Positions 36,301 through 44,476 are shown, numbered from the stretch's first letter. The stretch: DNA of 64,000 bases from Chloroflexota bacterium (GCA_021414245.1 JAIOOU010000015.1:401608-465607), one strand, 5' to 3'. Notes: generated by a model from the letters alone, not told the origin. Made by a program: numbers and translations.

Positions 36301-36983
36301 TCGGTTCGGCTTCTGCAGCAAACACCCCGGTCCCTACAGCCACTCTCCCTCCTGTTGTCGGCCGTCCTGTCATCAATGAATTTCTCGCGAGGCCCGGTTT
36401 TGACTGGAACCAGAATGGAAGTGTGGATGTTTTTGACGAATTTATCGAGATCAAGAACCTCGGACCGGCGGACATCAACCTGAGCGGTTGGAAATTGGAT
36501 GATGACGAGAATAAAGGTTCGGCACCTTTTACTCTTCCGGACGTTACCCTGAAACCGGGCGAGCGGATTGTTTTTTATGGATTGGAAACGGATATTCTTT
36601 TGAGCGATGGCGGAGATACGGTCCGATTACTGAATCCCTATAATAAAGTATACGATGCCTATACTTATGCCATTGCCAAGGTTGAGAATGAATCTGTCTG
36701 CCGCCTGCCGGATACCAATCTCTTTGGGACCTGGTTCGAGGATTGCAGCCCCACGCCCAACCTGATCAATACCCGGGAAGGCGTTGTGCCATCCATGCCG
36801 GGAGAAGGTTTTGAATCACCCACTTGTGACCTGCCGGATACCCTGCCTGCTGACTTTCTTTTCGCGGAATGTCGCGGATATGGTGCAAGGATCTGGAATT
36901 CATTTTATTGGGATCAGGAGGGTTGGGCAGGCGGACGATTTGTCCCTGAAAACCGGAGCAAATGGGAATCATTCGTCCAGTAG
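33321..36983 (+). CDS. Large secreted surface protein with three lamin-tail domains and DUF11 repeats
   Basis: 1220 residues from ATG 33321. A signal peptide comes first (MKYWKK, hydrophobic core, cleavage near ASAAP). Then a lamin-tail domain (about 36-150; IISEVAWGGT...DEWIELYN), five DUF11-type beta repeats of about 110-120 residues (about 195-830; each with TVNN..PNVG..VVFTITVTN and a VQVKDLLPSGLTYVS-like second half), a second lamin-tail domain (about 835-985; VINEIAWAGT), a Thr/Pro linker and a third lamin-tail domain (about 1010-1140; PVINEFLARPGFDWNQNGSVDVFDEFIEI). No sortase motif or C-terminal membrane helix is present. Probably a secreted adhesin or matrix protein. Confidence 0.85.
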   Translation: MKYWKKIPRFVSLICLLAGLATPVFTDETASAAPMRASLRDVIISEVAWGGTAANSADEWIELYNTTSSAINLAGWTLASNDSSPDETLSGTIPAFGYFLLEADDDTTISDIAADYIYTGGLSNSGEILTLKDSSSNVIDTANNDGTTAWNFGTGSPNFYSMERIGVVPDGVAAWVSNDGITRNGLAADGITFINGTPRNSKIDLTLSMTVNNATPNPGDILDFTVTVTNQGTYSATNVSVTDALPAAGVINQTATPGTGSYGSGIWTIGTLASGATATMHVTAQVTTAGVKTNRAEIWSVDQFDPDSTPGNGVVTEDDYALAKAATPLSTALNITNTVNNSNPNVGTNVVFTITVNNPSTSIYNATNVQVAALLPAGLNYVSYSSTSGTFNGGTGIWTIGGLGINTSATLNVTAKVITSNPPAYVVTASSDEFLDSTATVAINNPLSGEADLSLTHDPAIPSTSVADQVNVKLRLHNAGPDKATDVQVKDLLPTGLTFISYSASAGSYTSSTGIWAINELLNGQDATLTLTVKVNSSGTSTTNFAEVWQSDQFDPNSTPGNGDTAEADDTSLEVLIADLRLAETVDIAGTDAVFTITVTNTGPDDATGVKVKTSLPGLTSTYAFISYGSTLGTYGSGTGIWDVGPLTAGASATLTITTTLSGSPLVNWVEVSASDLVDPDSVPNNNSKSEDDDASAPAADLSIMQTVNNSNPDVGANIVFKITVTNAGVAGTTNVQVKDLLPSGLTYVSDDGAGTYNKTSGIWTVGSLLTAGANKTLNITAKVATNGIFTNWAEVWKSDEADPDSTPGNGSTAEDDDASTIVTSYRSIVINEIAWAGTAASPNDEWIELYNPGTASINITGWTLKSTSGNLNITLSGTIAAGGYFLLEREDNFTVSDVTADQVYPGGLLNLLSNNGEVLTLRDSSSNFIDTANNENGGTWPKGGLSPKFGSMERKGITTENDASWVTNNGNPKNGKDANNGLIYGTPRKANSVGSASAANTPVPTATLPPVVGRPVINEFLARPGFDWNQNGSVDVFDEFIEIKNLGPADINLSGWKLDDDENKGSAPFTLPDVTLKPGERIVFYGLETDILLSDGGDTVRLLNPYNKVYDAYTYAIAKVENESVCRLPDTNLFGTWFEDCSPTPNLINTREGVVPSMPGEGFESPTCDLPDTLPADFLFAECRGYGARIWNSFYWDQEGWAGGRFVPENRSKWESFVQ

Positions 36984-37051
36984 GAAGGCAGGAAAATCCG
37001 GTTTGAAAACGATATCGGGAAATAATCTACAGGGATAGGAATCCATAAAAC

Positions 37052-37669
37052 ATGGCAAATGAATTGTTGAATAAGGAGTTAACCTCCCTCGCGGATGGAC
37101 TTCTTGAGGCTGGCTGCATCAAATTTGGCAGCTTCACCCTGAAATCTGGGCTGACTTCCCCCATCTACATCGACCTGCGGCGTATCATTTCATTTCCGGA
37201 GCTGCTCCGAAAAATCGGCGCGGCTTATTTGCCCATTCTTCAAGGTTTGAAATTCGATCGTCTGGCGGGCCTGCCGTATGCCGCGATCCCAATTGCAACT
37301 GCTGTTTCCCTGCAGGGTGGTTACCCCATGATCTATCCCCGCAAGGAGGTTAAGACCTATGGGACAAAGGCCGAGATCGAAGGTGAATTTCATGCGGGCG
37401 AAACCGCCCTGGTGATTGATGACCTGGCAACCACGGGCGGCAGCAAGTTCGAAGCCATCGAGAAATTAACTGCGGCCGGACTGGTTATAAAGGATGTCGT
37501 TGTTTTGGTGGACCGCCAATCCGGCGCAAAAGAATCGCTCGAGCAGGCGGGATATTCCATGCACTCCGTGTTATCCATTACACAACTGCTGGATCACTGG
37601 GAATCCACGGCCAGGGTGGAGAAACACAGGATTGAAGAAACCCGAAAGTTTTTGAAACAAGCCGGATAA
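37052..37669 (+). CDS. pyrE: Orotate phosphoribosyltransferase
   Basis: 205 residues. The PRPP-binding loop ALVIDDLATTGGS is near residue 112-124, and the flexible catalytic loop RKEVKTYGTK near 97-106 has the conserved Lys residues. It makes orotidine monophosphate from orotate and PRPP. Several stretches (SPIYIDLRRII, GLPYAAIPIATA, RKEVKTYGT, VLVDRQSGAKESL) resemble the OPRT half of eukaryotic UMP synthase more than E. coli PyrE, from memory. First of a row of rightward genes with pyrD three genes later. Confidence 0.92.
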   Translation: MANELLNKELTSLADGLLEAGCIKFGSFTLKSGLTSPIYIDLRRIISFPELLRKIGAAYLPILQGLKFDRLAGLPYAAIPIATAVSLQGGYPMIYPRKEVKTYGTKAEIEGEFHAGETALVIDDLATTGGSKFEAIEKLTAAGLVIKDVVVLVDRQSGAKESLEQAGYSMHSVLSITQLLDHWESTARVEKHRIEETRKFLKQAG

Positions 37670-37698
37670 AGTGGTGAATCATAGGATCCCGTTTGCTT

Positions 37699-38163
37699 AT
37701 GCCCAAAAAATACTCCTTTAAGGCAACCATTCAAAACGCAGGCAGTGGCGGCGCTTTCGTTGAAATCCCTTTCGATGTGGAAAAGGCATTTGGATCGAAA
37801 AAGCCCAAGGTCAAGGCCATGATCGAGGGCATACCCTACCGCGGCACTCTGGTGAGGATGGGAGGGGAGAGTCACCTGTTGATCATTCTCAAAGGCATTC
37901 GCGAGCAGGCAGGAAAAACTTTTGGTGATGAAATAAAAGTCACAGTCGAGGCGGATGTTGAGCCGCGTGTGATTGAGATACCCGGGGACCTGATGAAAGA
38001 GTTTAAGAAAGACAAGTCTGCCAAAGCATTCTTTGACGAGCTGGCATATACCCATCAAAAGGAATATGTGAAATGGATTGGGAATGCAAAGAAGGAGGAG
38101 ACGCGCCTGGCGCGTCTTTTGAAAACGATGGCGATGTTGAAGGAAGGCAAACGGAGGGTGTAA
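37699..38163 (+). CDS. DUF1905 / YdeI (OmpD-associated) domain protein
   Basis: 154 residues from ATG 37699 (an in-frame TTG lies 6 bases earlier). N-terminal DUF1905 part (about 1-95): FKATIQNAGSGGAFVEIPFDV and GIPYRGTLVRMGG. C-terminal YdeI-like helix pair: AKAFFDELAYTHQKEYVKWI and NAKKEETRLARLLK. Such proteins are linked to peptide or bacteriocin resistance in a few bacteria. No direct function can be read here. Lies between pyrE and the GNAT gene at short spacing. Confidence 0.82.
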   Translation: MPKKYSFKATIQNAGSGGAFVEIPFDVEKAFGSKKPKVKAMIEGIPYRGTLVRMGGESHLLIILKGIREQAGKTFGDEIKVTVEADVEPRVIEIPGDLMKEFKKDKSAKAFFDELAYTHQKEYVKWIGNAKKEETRLARLLKTMAMLKEGKRRV

Positions 38164-38169
38164 AGATTT

Positions 38170-39060
38170 ATGAAAATTATTGCCTGCGGCCCCGAGCATT
38201 TCGAGGAATTGATTAATTTTATTGTCCGCCTAAACAGCCGGGATGATCATCACATCGGATTTTTTGGCGAGGGCGAGGCGGATGTGCGCGCCACACTCGC
38301 AGAGAGTCTCATCCCGCCTTCGGAAGGATTTTTCCTTGCTTACCATGGAGATCAACTTGCAGGCGTCTTCGGCGTGGATGTAAATCCCGAGATCGGAAGA
38401 GCCTGGCTCTTTGGCCCGTTGATCGACCATACGGATTGGCAGTCTTTGGCCGATGACCTGTATGGTGTCTGTGCAAAAATCATTCCAGCCGGCATCCATG
38501 AACAGGATTTGTTCTGCGATGTTCGTAACCTGAACGTCAAGCTCTTTGCCGAAAGGCAGGGTTTTCCCCTGCGCTCGGAGACAGCCGTCCTGACCCTTGA
38601 ACGTGCAAATGATAAACATCCCGGGAATCCAGGACACCCGTTCTCAATTGTTGATTATGACCCCGCGCTTTTTGGACAATTTGAACAATTACATAATCTG
38701 CTCTTCCCCAAAACATACTTTACTGCGCAGCAGATCGTTGAAAAACTGGATGGCACGCGCCGCCTTTTCCTTGCCCTCGAAAATGACTCATTAAAAGGAT
38801 ATCACTTCTGCAAGGTGGAATCCGATGCGCGCCTGGGGTATATAGATTTTATCGGTGTGGATGAATCCTCACGCGGCCACGGATTGGGATCCGTATTGCT
38901 TGGCACGGGCCTGGATTGGATGTTATCCTTTCCGGAAATCGATCAAATCCATCTGACCGTGAATGCCGACAATGCCCCCGCCTTGAAACTTTATAAAAAC
39001 TTTGGCTTTGTCACGGAACGCGTGATGCGCGGCTATCGTAAACAGGAAATTGATGTATAA
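38170..39060 (+). CDS. GNAT-family N-acetyltransferase
   Basis: 296 residues. The C-terminal half is a GNAT domain with the acetyl-CoA site VDESSRGHGLGSVLLGTGLDWM (about 233-254; R-G-H-G-L-G loop) and the end NADNAPALKLYKNFGFVTERV. The N-terminal half (about 1-140) looks like a second, degenerate GNAT fold lacking the loop. Acceptor unknown. It overlaps the start of pyrD by 8 bases and follows the YdeI-like gene by 6, so the pyrE-to-pyrD row is one transcription unit. Confidence 0.82.
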   Translation: MKIIACGPEHFEELINFIVRLNSRDDHHIGFFGEGEADVRATLAESLIPPSEGFFLAYHGDQLAGVFGVDVNPEIGRAWLFGPLIDHTDWQSLADDLYGVCAKIIPAGIHEQDLFCDVRNLNVKLFAERQGFPLRSETAVLTLERANDKHPGNPGHPFSIVDYDPALFGQFEQLHNLLFPKTYFTAQQIVEKLDGTRRLFLALENDSLKGYHFCKVESDARLGYIDFIGVDESSRGHGLGSVLLGTGLDWMLSFPEIDQIHLTVNADNAPALKLYKNFGFVTERVMRGYRKQEIDV

Positions 39061-40141
39061 ATCCATCCGGTCCCTGCTTTTTCGTCTCGATCCTGAGCGG
39101 GCGCACGCGCTCACGTTGAATGCATTGCGCCTTGCGGGCGGGTTTTTTCCGGCCAGAAAAATACTCGAACTCATTTATCGTACTCCGTCAAAACCTGTGG
39201 AGGCATTTGGCTTGACGTTTAAAAACCCCGTGGGACTCGCCGCTGGATATGACAAGGATGGCACAGCCATTCTTGGACTTGCGGCCCTGGGATTTGGGCA
39301 TGTGGAAATGGGAACGGTCACCCCCAAACCACAGCCTGGGAATCCGTCCCCGCGCGTTTTCCGCCTTTTGGAAGATGAAGCCGTGATCAACCGCATGGGT
39401 TTTCCAAGCAAAGGTTCGGAATTCGTGCAGCTCAAGTTGAATCCATCCCTGCGTTCGGGATGGTTCGAGCGTATTTACGGCATCCAACCGCGTAAAAAGA
39501 CCGGCATCATCACGTCCATTCACAAGGGCGGCGCCATGCTGGGCATTAACCTCGGCAAAAACAAGGATACGCCCAATGAAGAAGCTGTGTTTGATTATGT
39601 GGCCCTGGTGGATAATTTTGCCCGTTATGCCGATTACCTGACCATCAATATCAGTTCGCCAAATACCGCCGGGCTGCGTGAATTACAGGGGCGCGCCGCC
39701 ATGGAAAGCCTGCTTTCCCATGTACATCAGCAGCGTCTGCTCTCGCAGGAGGCTCATAAAAAACAGGTTCCCATTCTGGTCAAACTTGCTCCCGACCTGG
39801 CACCTTCCGAATTGGAGGATGCCATTGAGGCCATCCTGCGCACGAAAATGGACGGCATCATTGTGACAAACACGACCCTTTCGCGCGAAGGGTTGAAATC
39901 AAACCTGAAGGGCGAGTCAGGCGGGTTAAGCGGCAGCCCGCTGACGGTTAAGAGCGAAGCGGTCCTTCATCAAACCTTGAAGCTTGTCAACGAACAGGTT
40001 CCGGTCGTGAGTGCGGGCGGGATCATGACCCCGGATGATGCAAAACGCCGCCTCGAAATGGGGGCGGCGCTGGTGCAGATCTATACGGGTCTGGTCTATC
40101 ACGGACCCGGGCTGGTCAGGGATATCCTGAAAGGTCTGTGA
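39053..40141 (+). CDS. pyrD: Dihydroorotate dehydrogenase (quinone), class 2
   Basis: 362 residues from ATG 39053; CAGGAAA lies just upstream within the GNAT gene. The N-terminal amphipathic extension (YKSIRSLLFRLDPERAHAL) is the quinone-binding lid of class 2 enzymes. FMN and substrate motifs: NPVGLAAGYDKDG, GNPSPRVFRL, INRMGFPSKG, NISSPNT (catalytic Ser region), VKLAPDL, TNTTLSREG, VSAGGI and YTGLVYHGP. It passes electrons from dihydroorotate to the quinone pool, the same pool used by the complex II operons nearby. Confidence 0.95.
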   Translation: MYKSIRSLLFRLDPERAHALTLNALRLAGGFFPARKILELIYRTPSKPVEAFGLTFKNPVGLAAGYDKDGTAILGLAALGFGHVEMGTVTPKPQPGNPSPRVFRLLEDEAVINRMGFPSKGSEFVQLKLNPSLRSGWFERIYGIQPRKKTGIITSIHKGGAMLGINLGKNKDTPNEEAVFDYVALVDNFARYADYLTINISSPNTAGLRELQGRAAMESLLSHVHQQRLLSQEAHKKQVPILVKLAPDLAPSELEDAIEAILRTKMDGIIVTNTTLSREGLKSNLKGESGGLSGSPLTVKSEAVLHQTLKLVNEQVPVVSAGGIMTPDDAKRRLEMGAALVQIYTGLVYHGPGLVRDILKGL

Positions 40142-42211
40142 TTATTTTTGTGCGGGCCGGAACGCCGGCAGGGGGGCGTCGTTGCGGCGGGTGAAAAAGC
40201 CATCAGGCAGCGGCAGCGGCTGCAGGGTGCCGCCTGTGGTTAGAGAATCAATGGGGACATAATATAGCGAGATCTTGTTGTCTGCATTGCGAATATCCTG
40301 AAAGGCGAACAATACATAGGAACCATCGGGGCTGAAGGTGGCGTCCCGATAACAGCAATTGTGATCAATCGGGAGAGGCAGGGCGCTTTTGTGTGTGAAG
40401 GTGTTGTAAAAGGCAAGCTCTCCGAAACCGCCATTGCGTTTGTTGCTGTTCATCAGGAATAGCAGATCGCCATCCCAGTCAAAATTGACAATGTTGGTAA
40501 ATGGGAAGCGGTCCAATGGAAATTCATCCAGCCCTTCAGGCTCGGCCTTGCTGCATTGTTGAATGTCGATAATGCGCAGGGTATCTGCGGACTGGCTTTT
40601 AAACGGGGCGATATATTTTATGGTGAGTTTTTGTCCGTCATCCGACCATCTGGCATCCAGCACCCCAAAGCGCTTATAGAATAGACAGCCTTCCAAAGCA
40701 AGTAATTCGCTCTTTTTATTGACCGTTTTCAATTTTTCAAGATCGAATGGGACCACGTGCAATTCACGCGCCAGGCTGATGGCCGCCTGTTTGCCATCCG
40801 GGGAGACATGGAAGGATTCAAAATACTCGGAGGATTCAAAATTGGTGATGATCTCTTCGCGCAGGGTGTCAATCTCAACCGTTTTGATGGTCTTGCCGGT
40901 AATGTACAGGACGGTCTTTCCATCCGGCAGCCATTCCAGATTAAATTTTTGGGCGCCATCCGAGGTGACCGGGTGCAGGTCGCTTCCATCCACGTTCATG
41001 ATCCAGATGTCGTTGTTCTTCAGGAAGGCGATCTTGTCGGCTCCGCCCAACACGGGCAGGACGGGACCTGCTGGAGTGTCTGTGACTACCGGGGGGGTCT
41101 GGGTTGCGGTCTCTGCAGGAAGCGATACAACCTCTGTGGCCTCACTTCCCGCAGCCGGGGTCGAAGTGACCGGAACGGAGCTGGGTGTGGCAGAGGGCGC
41201 TCCAAGGAAGGGTAGATTGTTCCCGCTCATGAAAAAAGCCCCGCCCGCGATGATCACGAGGACCACTGGCACGATCACAAACAACGGGTTGAAGCGCCTT
41301 GACGCCAAGCCGGGTTTTGCGGCAATGGTCTTATCATTGGCGGAGACCTTCAATGTGGCCGCAGTAATCCTGCTTTTTTCCGAGAGCGGCTGTTCGCCGC
41401 GCAGGAAGGCCTTGATCGTCTCGGTCATTTCAACTGCGGTCGAGAAACGCTCGTTTCGGTCCTTTGCCATCGCGGTGGAGATGATCATTTCGATCCACGG
41501 TGGAAGGCTCGGGTTGACATTTAAAATATGAGGTACGGGCTCGGTCACATGCTTGATCGCAACTCCCATGGGCGTATCCGCTTCATAGGGCTGTTTGCCG
41601 GTCAGCATTTCATATAGGAGCACCCCCAGCGCATAAATATCCGCACGGCCGTCAATGGCTTCCCCGGAAGCCTGTTCGGGGGCCATGTAGGCGGGAGTGC
41701 CGATAATGCCGCTGCCGGTCACATTGCGGGCTTCGGCTTCGGTGATCTTGGCAATTCCAAAATCGGAAATATGGGGGATGTCTTTGTTGTCGAAGAGGAT
41801 GTTGCCGGGTTTCAGATCGCGGTGGACAATTCCCTTTGCGTGGGCTTCGTCCATGCCAGGTGCAATATGATCGAGAATGCGGGTCGCTTCCTCAATGCTG
41901 AAGGTGGTCTTTTTGATCCGTTCAGAGAGGGAGCCCCCGCTCATGTAGCGCATGACAAAATAAGGCTGGTCGTTCTCCTCGCCCACATCGTACACGGGCA
42001 CAATGGCCCGATGTTCCAGCTGGGCGATGATCTTTGCTTCGCGTTCGAAGCGAAACCTGAATTGAGGGTCCGCGTGCAGCATTTCGGGCGGAAGTACTTT
42101 AATGGCCACCTCGCGCTCAAAGCGCGGGTCATATCCGCGGTAAACGGTCGCCATGCCGCCGCGCCCCAGTTCGGATTTGATTTCGTAACGGCCGATCTTC
42201 TCAGGTTTCAT
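40142..42211 (-). CDS. Ser/Thr protein kinase with membrane anchor and beta-propeller-like sensor
   Basis: 689 residues from ATG 42211. Kinase domain (about 9-275): Gly loop GRGGMATV (16-23), Lys38 in VAIKVL, catalytic HRDLKPGN, DFG in ISDFGIAK and APE in AYMAPEQA. A juxtamembrane linker leads to a single membrane helix (about 318-340). The extracytoplasmic part starts with a Thr/Pro-rich linker and continues as repeated strands with WxPDGK/SPDGK motifs (WLPDGKTVLY, VSPDGKQAAI, FSPDGSYVLF), a TolB/PD40-type propeller. It resembles PknB-type sensor kinases. Its stop abuts the convergent pyrD stop. Confidence 0.9.
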   Translation of the reverse strand: MKPEKIGRYEIKSELGRGGMATVYRGYDPRFEREVAIKVLPPEMLHADPQFRFRFEREAKIIAQLEHRAIVPVYDVGEENDQPYFVMRYMSGGSLSERIKKTTFSIEEATRILDHIAPGMDEAHAKGIVHRDLKPGNILFDNKDIPHISDFGIAKITEAEARNVTGSGIIGTPAYMAPEQASGEAIDGRADIYALGVLLYEMLTGKQPYEADTPMGVAIKHVTEPVPHILNVNPSLPPWIEMIISTAMAKDRNERFSTAVEMTETIKAFLRGEQPLSEKSRITAATLKVSANDKTIAAKPGLASRRFNPLFVIVPVVLVIIAGGAFFMSGNNLPFLGAPSATPSSVPVTSTPAAGSEATEVVSLPAETATQTPPVVTDTPAGPVLPVLGGADKIAFLKNNDIWIMNVDGSDLHPVTSDGAQKFNLEWLPDGKTVLYITGKTIKTVEIDTLREEIITNFESSEYFESFHVSPDGKQAAISLARELHVVPFDLEKLKTVNKKSELLALEGCLFYKRFGVLDARWSDDGQKLTIKYIAPFKSQSADTLRIIDIQQCSKAEPEGLDEFPLDRFPFTNIVNFDWDGDLLFLMNSNKRNGGFGELAFYNTFTHKSALPLPIDHNCCYRDATFSPDGSYVLFAFQDIRNADNKISLYYVPIDSLTTGGTLQPLPLPDGFFTRRNDAPLPAFRPAQK

Positions 42212-42217
42212 CCGCCA

Positions 42218-42246
42218 AGTATACCTATCCAAAAGAGTGAACGCAA
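42218..42246 (-). promoter_or_regulatory. Promoter of the kinase gene, leaderless
   Basis: Minus strand TTGCGT, 17-base spacer, TATACT, then six bases and ATG 42211. The predicted first transcribed base is the A of the start codon. Confidence 0.65.
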
Positions 42247-42290
42247 GCATTCCTCCATTGCAGATTGGTAATGATGGTCAGGCCGGGATT

Positions 42291-42920
42291 TCAGGATGCC
42301 ATGTACAACCCGCCCGTGGATTCCATCCAGTCGGCTATTTTTTCCACGGCGGCTTCGATGTCGTTGTCGGAGATGTCCAGTTCGAACACAGGCAGGATTG
42401 ATTCCCCGGCCAGCCTGCGGATCAGTTTTTGCTCCTCCACGAAAAGCTGCAGGTTGTCGTACTGTGACGGATTTCCCGAGACCTTGAGCCTTTCCGCGCG
42501 CGCGGCTTCAAAGGATTCCGCTGAACGGGTCAGCAGGACAACGTGAAAGCCGAGCGGCAGAAGTCTTTCCTCGAGCCAGCGAAAATCGTAATCCTTGTTA
42601 TAAGTCAGCAGCTGGTGCATGCGTGTGGAGATGTGAAAGCGGTCGACGATCCAGGAATAATAACGCTGTAATTCGAACATATGCGCCCAGGTGGCATAGG
42701 TTTCCATCGCCAGGGATTCCTCCTGCGGCTCAAAGTTGATCGGTCCGCGCCCCCATGGAAAATTCGTAAACGTGCACCACTCCGCCGAGATCAGCGGCGA
42801 GTGGTACCTGTACTTTCTCGGTCCCACGATGCGCGGGTGTTCGTTTAAAGCGAAGGCGATATCCGTTTTGAAGGTCAGGCGGGTGCCTTCCAGGATGATC
42901 TTTGGGGTGAGTTTGCTCAT
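42291..42920 (-). CDS. Deoxynucleoside/thymidylate kinase-like P-loop protein
   Basis: 209 residues. A degenerate Walker A, EGTRLTFKT (about 11-19), has Phe where Gly is usual before Lys. VDRFHISTRM (about 98-107) fits the D-R-[FSY]-x-x-S/T motif of deoxynucleoside and thymidylate kinases. A LID-like Arg-rich segment AARAERLKV (about 139-147) follows. A kinase acting on nucleosides or nucleotides is likely but the substrate is not certain. TATAAT ends six bases before its ATG, predicting a leaderless message. Confidence 0.7.
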   Translation of the reverse strand: MSKLTPKIILEGTRLTFKTDIAFALNEHPRIVGPRKYRYHSPLISAEWCTFTNFPWGRGPINFEPQEESLAMETYATWAHMFELQRYYSWIVDRFHISTRMHQLLTYNKDYDFRWLEERLLPLGFHVVLLTRSAESFEAARAERLKVSGNPSQYDNLQLFVEEQKLIRRLAGESILPVFELDISDNDIEAAVEKIADWMESTGGLYMAS

Positions 42921-42926
42921 CAGCGC

Positions 42927-42932
42927 ATTATA
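42927..42932 (-). promoter_or_regulatory. -10 box placed for leaderless transcription
   Basis: TATAAT, six bases, ATG 42920 on the minus strand: the same spacing as upstream of the kinase gene and of the gene at 18795. Confidence 0.6.
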
Positions 42933-43030
42933 ACGGGATGTGCCGCGTGTTTTTCTAACGAAGTTCTGATGTTTTTTTACAGGCGGGTGTTTTCCATTAT
43001 GTGGTATATTCCCGCAGTACAGGTAACCTT

Positions 43031-43399
43031 ATGGAAGATAAAATCACGATCATAGAAGGTCCGCCCCCCGTTTTTGAACAGGTGAACGACGGTTGGGCAA
43101 TGGGCTTGAACGAAGGCCCGAGTTTGTTAATCCCCGCACTTACGCGGCTGCGCACCTTTAATGGCCCGGCCCTGGTGGAGCGCTGTTATACCGCCTGGCA
43201 CAACAAATCCTCCATCCATCTGCATTACCGCACCGAAGCCGGGTTGGAGGAGACCGCACCCATTCTGGCGGCGCGCAACGTTGAGACCCCGGACGGCCAT
43301 GTGTTGTTGTTATGGGTCTATCTCGACGGTGACGGCGTGGAATACGAGATCGACGCCGGTGATGACGAGGATCAGGGCGACGATTTCCCTGACGAATAA
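43031..43399 (+). CDS. Conserved hypothetical acidic protein
   Basis: 122 residues from ATG 43031, with CAGGTAA before it; a GTG 30 bases upstream overlaps the likely -10 (TATATT near 43003). No domain was recognised. The sequence alternates short strands (ITIIEGPPPVFEQV, SSIHLHYRTEAGL, HVLLLWVYLDGDG) and ends in a strongly acidic tail (DAGDDEDQGDDFPDE). Cytoplasmic, no helices. A hairpin terminator separates it from the next gene. Confidence 0.6.
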   Translation: MEDKITIIEGPPPVFEQVNDGWAMGLNEGPSLLIPALTRLRTFNGPALVERCYTAWHNKSSIHLHYRTEAGLEETAPILAARNVETPDGHVLLLWVYLDGDGVEYEIDAGDDEDQGDDFPDE

Positions 43400-43411
43400 A
43401 AAACAAGGATT

Positions 43412-43447
43412 GATGACAGTTGCTTTCACGGTGACTGTCATCTTTTG
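43412..43447 (+). terminator. Rho-independent terminator
   Basis: GATGACAGT / ACTGTCATC with a 13-base loop and TTTTGTT, 13 bases after the hypothetical gene. Confidence 0.7.
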
Positions 43448-43452
43448 TTAAC

Positions 43453-44220
43453 ATGACAACGCTTCTCTCCTCCCTTCAATCTGGTTCGCTTTTCCTGACA
43501 CTTAATCGCCCCGCGCGCGCCAACTCCTTTAACTTTGAGATGGTCAATGAATTGCAGGCCGCCCTGACCGCGGCGGAAAATGATTCGCAGGTGCGCTGCA
43601 TCGTCCTGACCGGGACGGGCAGGGTGTTCAGCGCCGGACAGGATATTACTGAAATGAAACAAGGGGATAGGATTTCGTATCGCGAACATCTGAATAAAAC
43701 CTATACCCCATTAATTCTTCAGATGCGGAAACTGGGAAAACCGGTCCTTGCTGCCGTGAACGGACCGTGTGCCGGCGCCGCCCTGGGTGTGGCCCTGTCA
43801 TGTGACCTGCGAATTGCAAGATCCAGCGCGTATTTTGTGGTCGGTTTCAGCGGCATCGCCCTGGCTCCTGATTCCGGGGTTTCCCTGTTGCTGCCTGTCC
43901 ACATTGGTCTGGGACGGGCCCAGGAATATTTCTATTCCAACAAGCCGATCTCTGCCCGTCAAGCCTATCAATGGGGCATGGTCAACCAGGTGGGTGGATT
44001 TAACTTTGAGACGCTGGTCAGGCAGGTTGCAGGCAACCTGGCTTCAGGTCCGATGGAAGCGTTTGCTGCAGGGAAGAATGCCTTTAATCATGCCGTTCTT
44101 CCCAATCTCGAGGAATCCCTCAAGCATGAAGGAATCCTTCAGGAACAGGCAGGCAGGTCCGCGGAGCATCAGGAGGGAGTAGCCGCATTTTTAGGGAAAA
44201 GACGCCCGAAGTATGATTGA
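43453..44220 (+). CDS. Enoyl-CoA hydratase/isomerase, PaaG-like
   Basis: 255 residues. Crotonase fold: LTLNRPARANSFNFEMVNEL, oxyanion-hole SAGQDITEM (about 60-68) and GPCAGAALGVALSCDLRIA (about 103-121). The second acid position reads LAPDSGVSLLLP (about 136-147), with Asp where hydratases have Glu; E. coli PaaG has Asp there too. An isomerase acting on ring-epoxide or unsaturated acyl-CoA is therefore more likely than a classical hydratase. Glutaryl-CoA dehydrogenase two genes on suggests aromatic or lysine degradation, by inference. Confidence 0.82.
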   Translation: MTTLLSSLQSGSLFLTLNRPARANSFNFEMVNELQAALTAAENDSQVRCIVLTGTGRVFSAGQDITEMKQGDRISYREHLNKTYTPLILQMRKLGKPVLAAVNGPCAGAALGVALSCDLRIARSSAYFVVGFSGIALAPDSGVSLLLPVHIGLGRAQEYFYSNKPISARQAYQWGMVNQVGGFNFETLVRQVAGNLASGPMEAFAAGKNAFNHAVLPNLEESLKHEGILQEQAGRSAEHQEGVAAFLGKRRPKYD

Positions 44221-44313
44221 AAACGTATCTTTTTCCAAAGCAGGCGGGTTATAAGAACTGAAATCATCAAAAAACATCAATATTAATCAATAATTATGCG
44301 GACTTTTGTCATA

Positions 44314-44342
44314 TTGACTTGGCTTTGATTCTCGTGTAAAGT
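44314..44342 (+). promoter_or_regulatory. Promoter of gdhA
   Basis: TTGACT, 17-base spacer, TAAAGT. Predicted start about 44349, giving a leader of about 128 bases. Confidence 0.65.
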
Positions 44343-44411
44343 GTAGGCCTGTTTGTGATTTACCGGATTAATTAATCGTATGGCTCTGTGTACCCACATA
44401 ACTCGTGTGTA

Positions 44412-44441
44412 AAGCGGGCTCCCTGTCTGGGGTGCCCGCTT
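44412..44441 (+). terminator. Hairpin in the gdhA leader (possible attenuator)
   Basis: AAGCGGGC / GCCCGCTT plus inner CCC / GGG pairing, followed by TATATTTTCT, between promoter and ribosome site. The T-tract is interrupted, so termination may be partial. Confidence 0.5.
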
Positions 44442-44476
44442 ATATTTTCTCAAAATTCTTCATCAAGGAGAACAAA

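Noticed and set aside
40754..40759. CACGTG core resembling parS (also at 61122-61127 and near 30992)
   Set aside because: Flanking GTTT/AAAC arms are absent, so these are not ParB sites.
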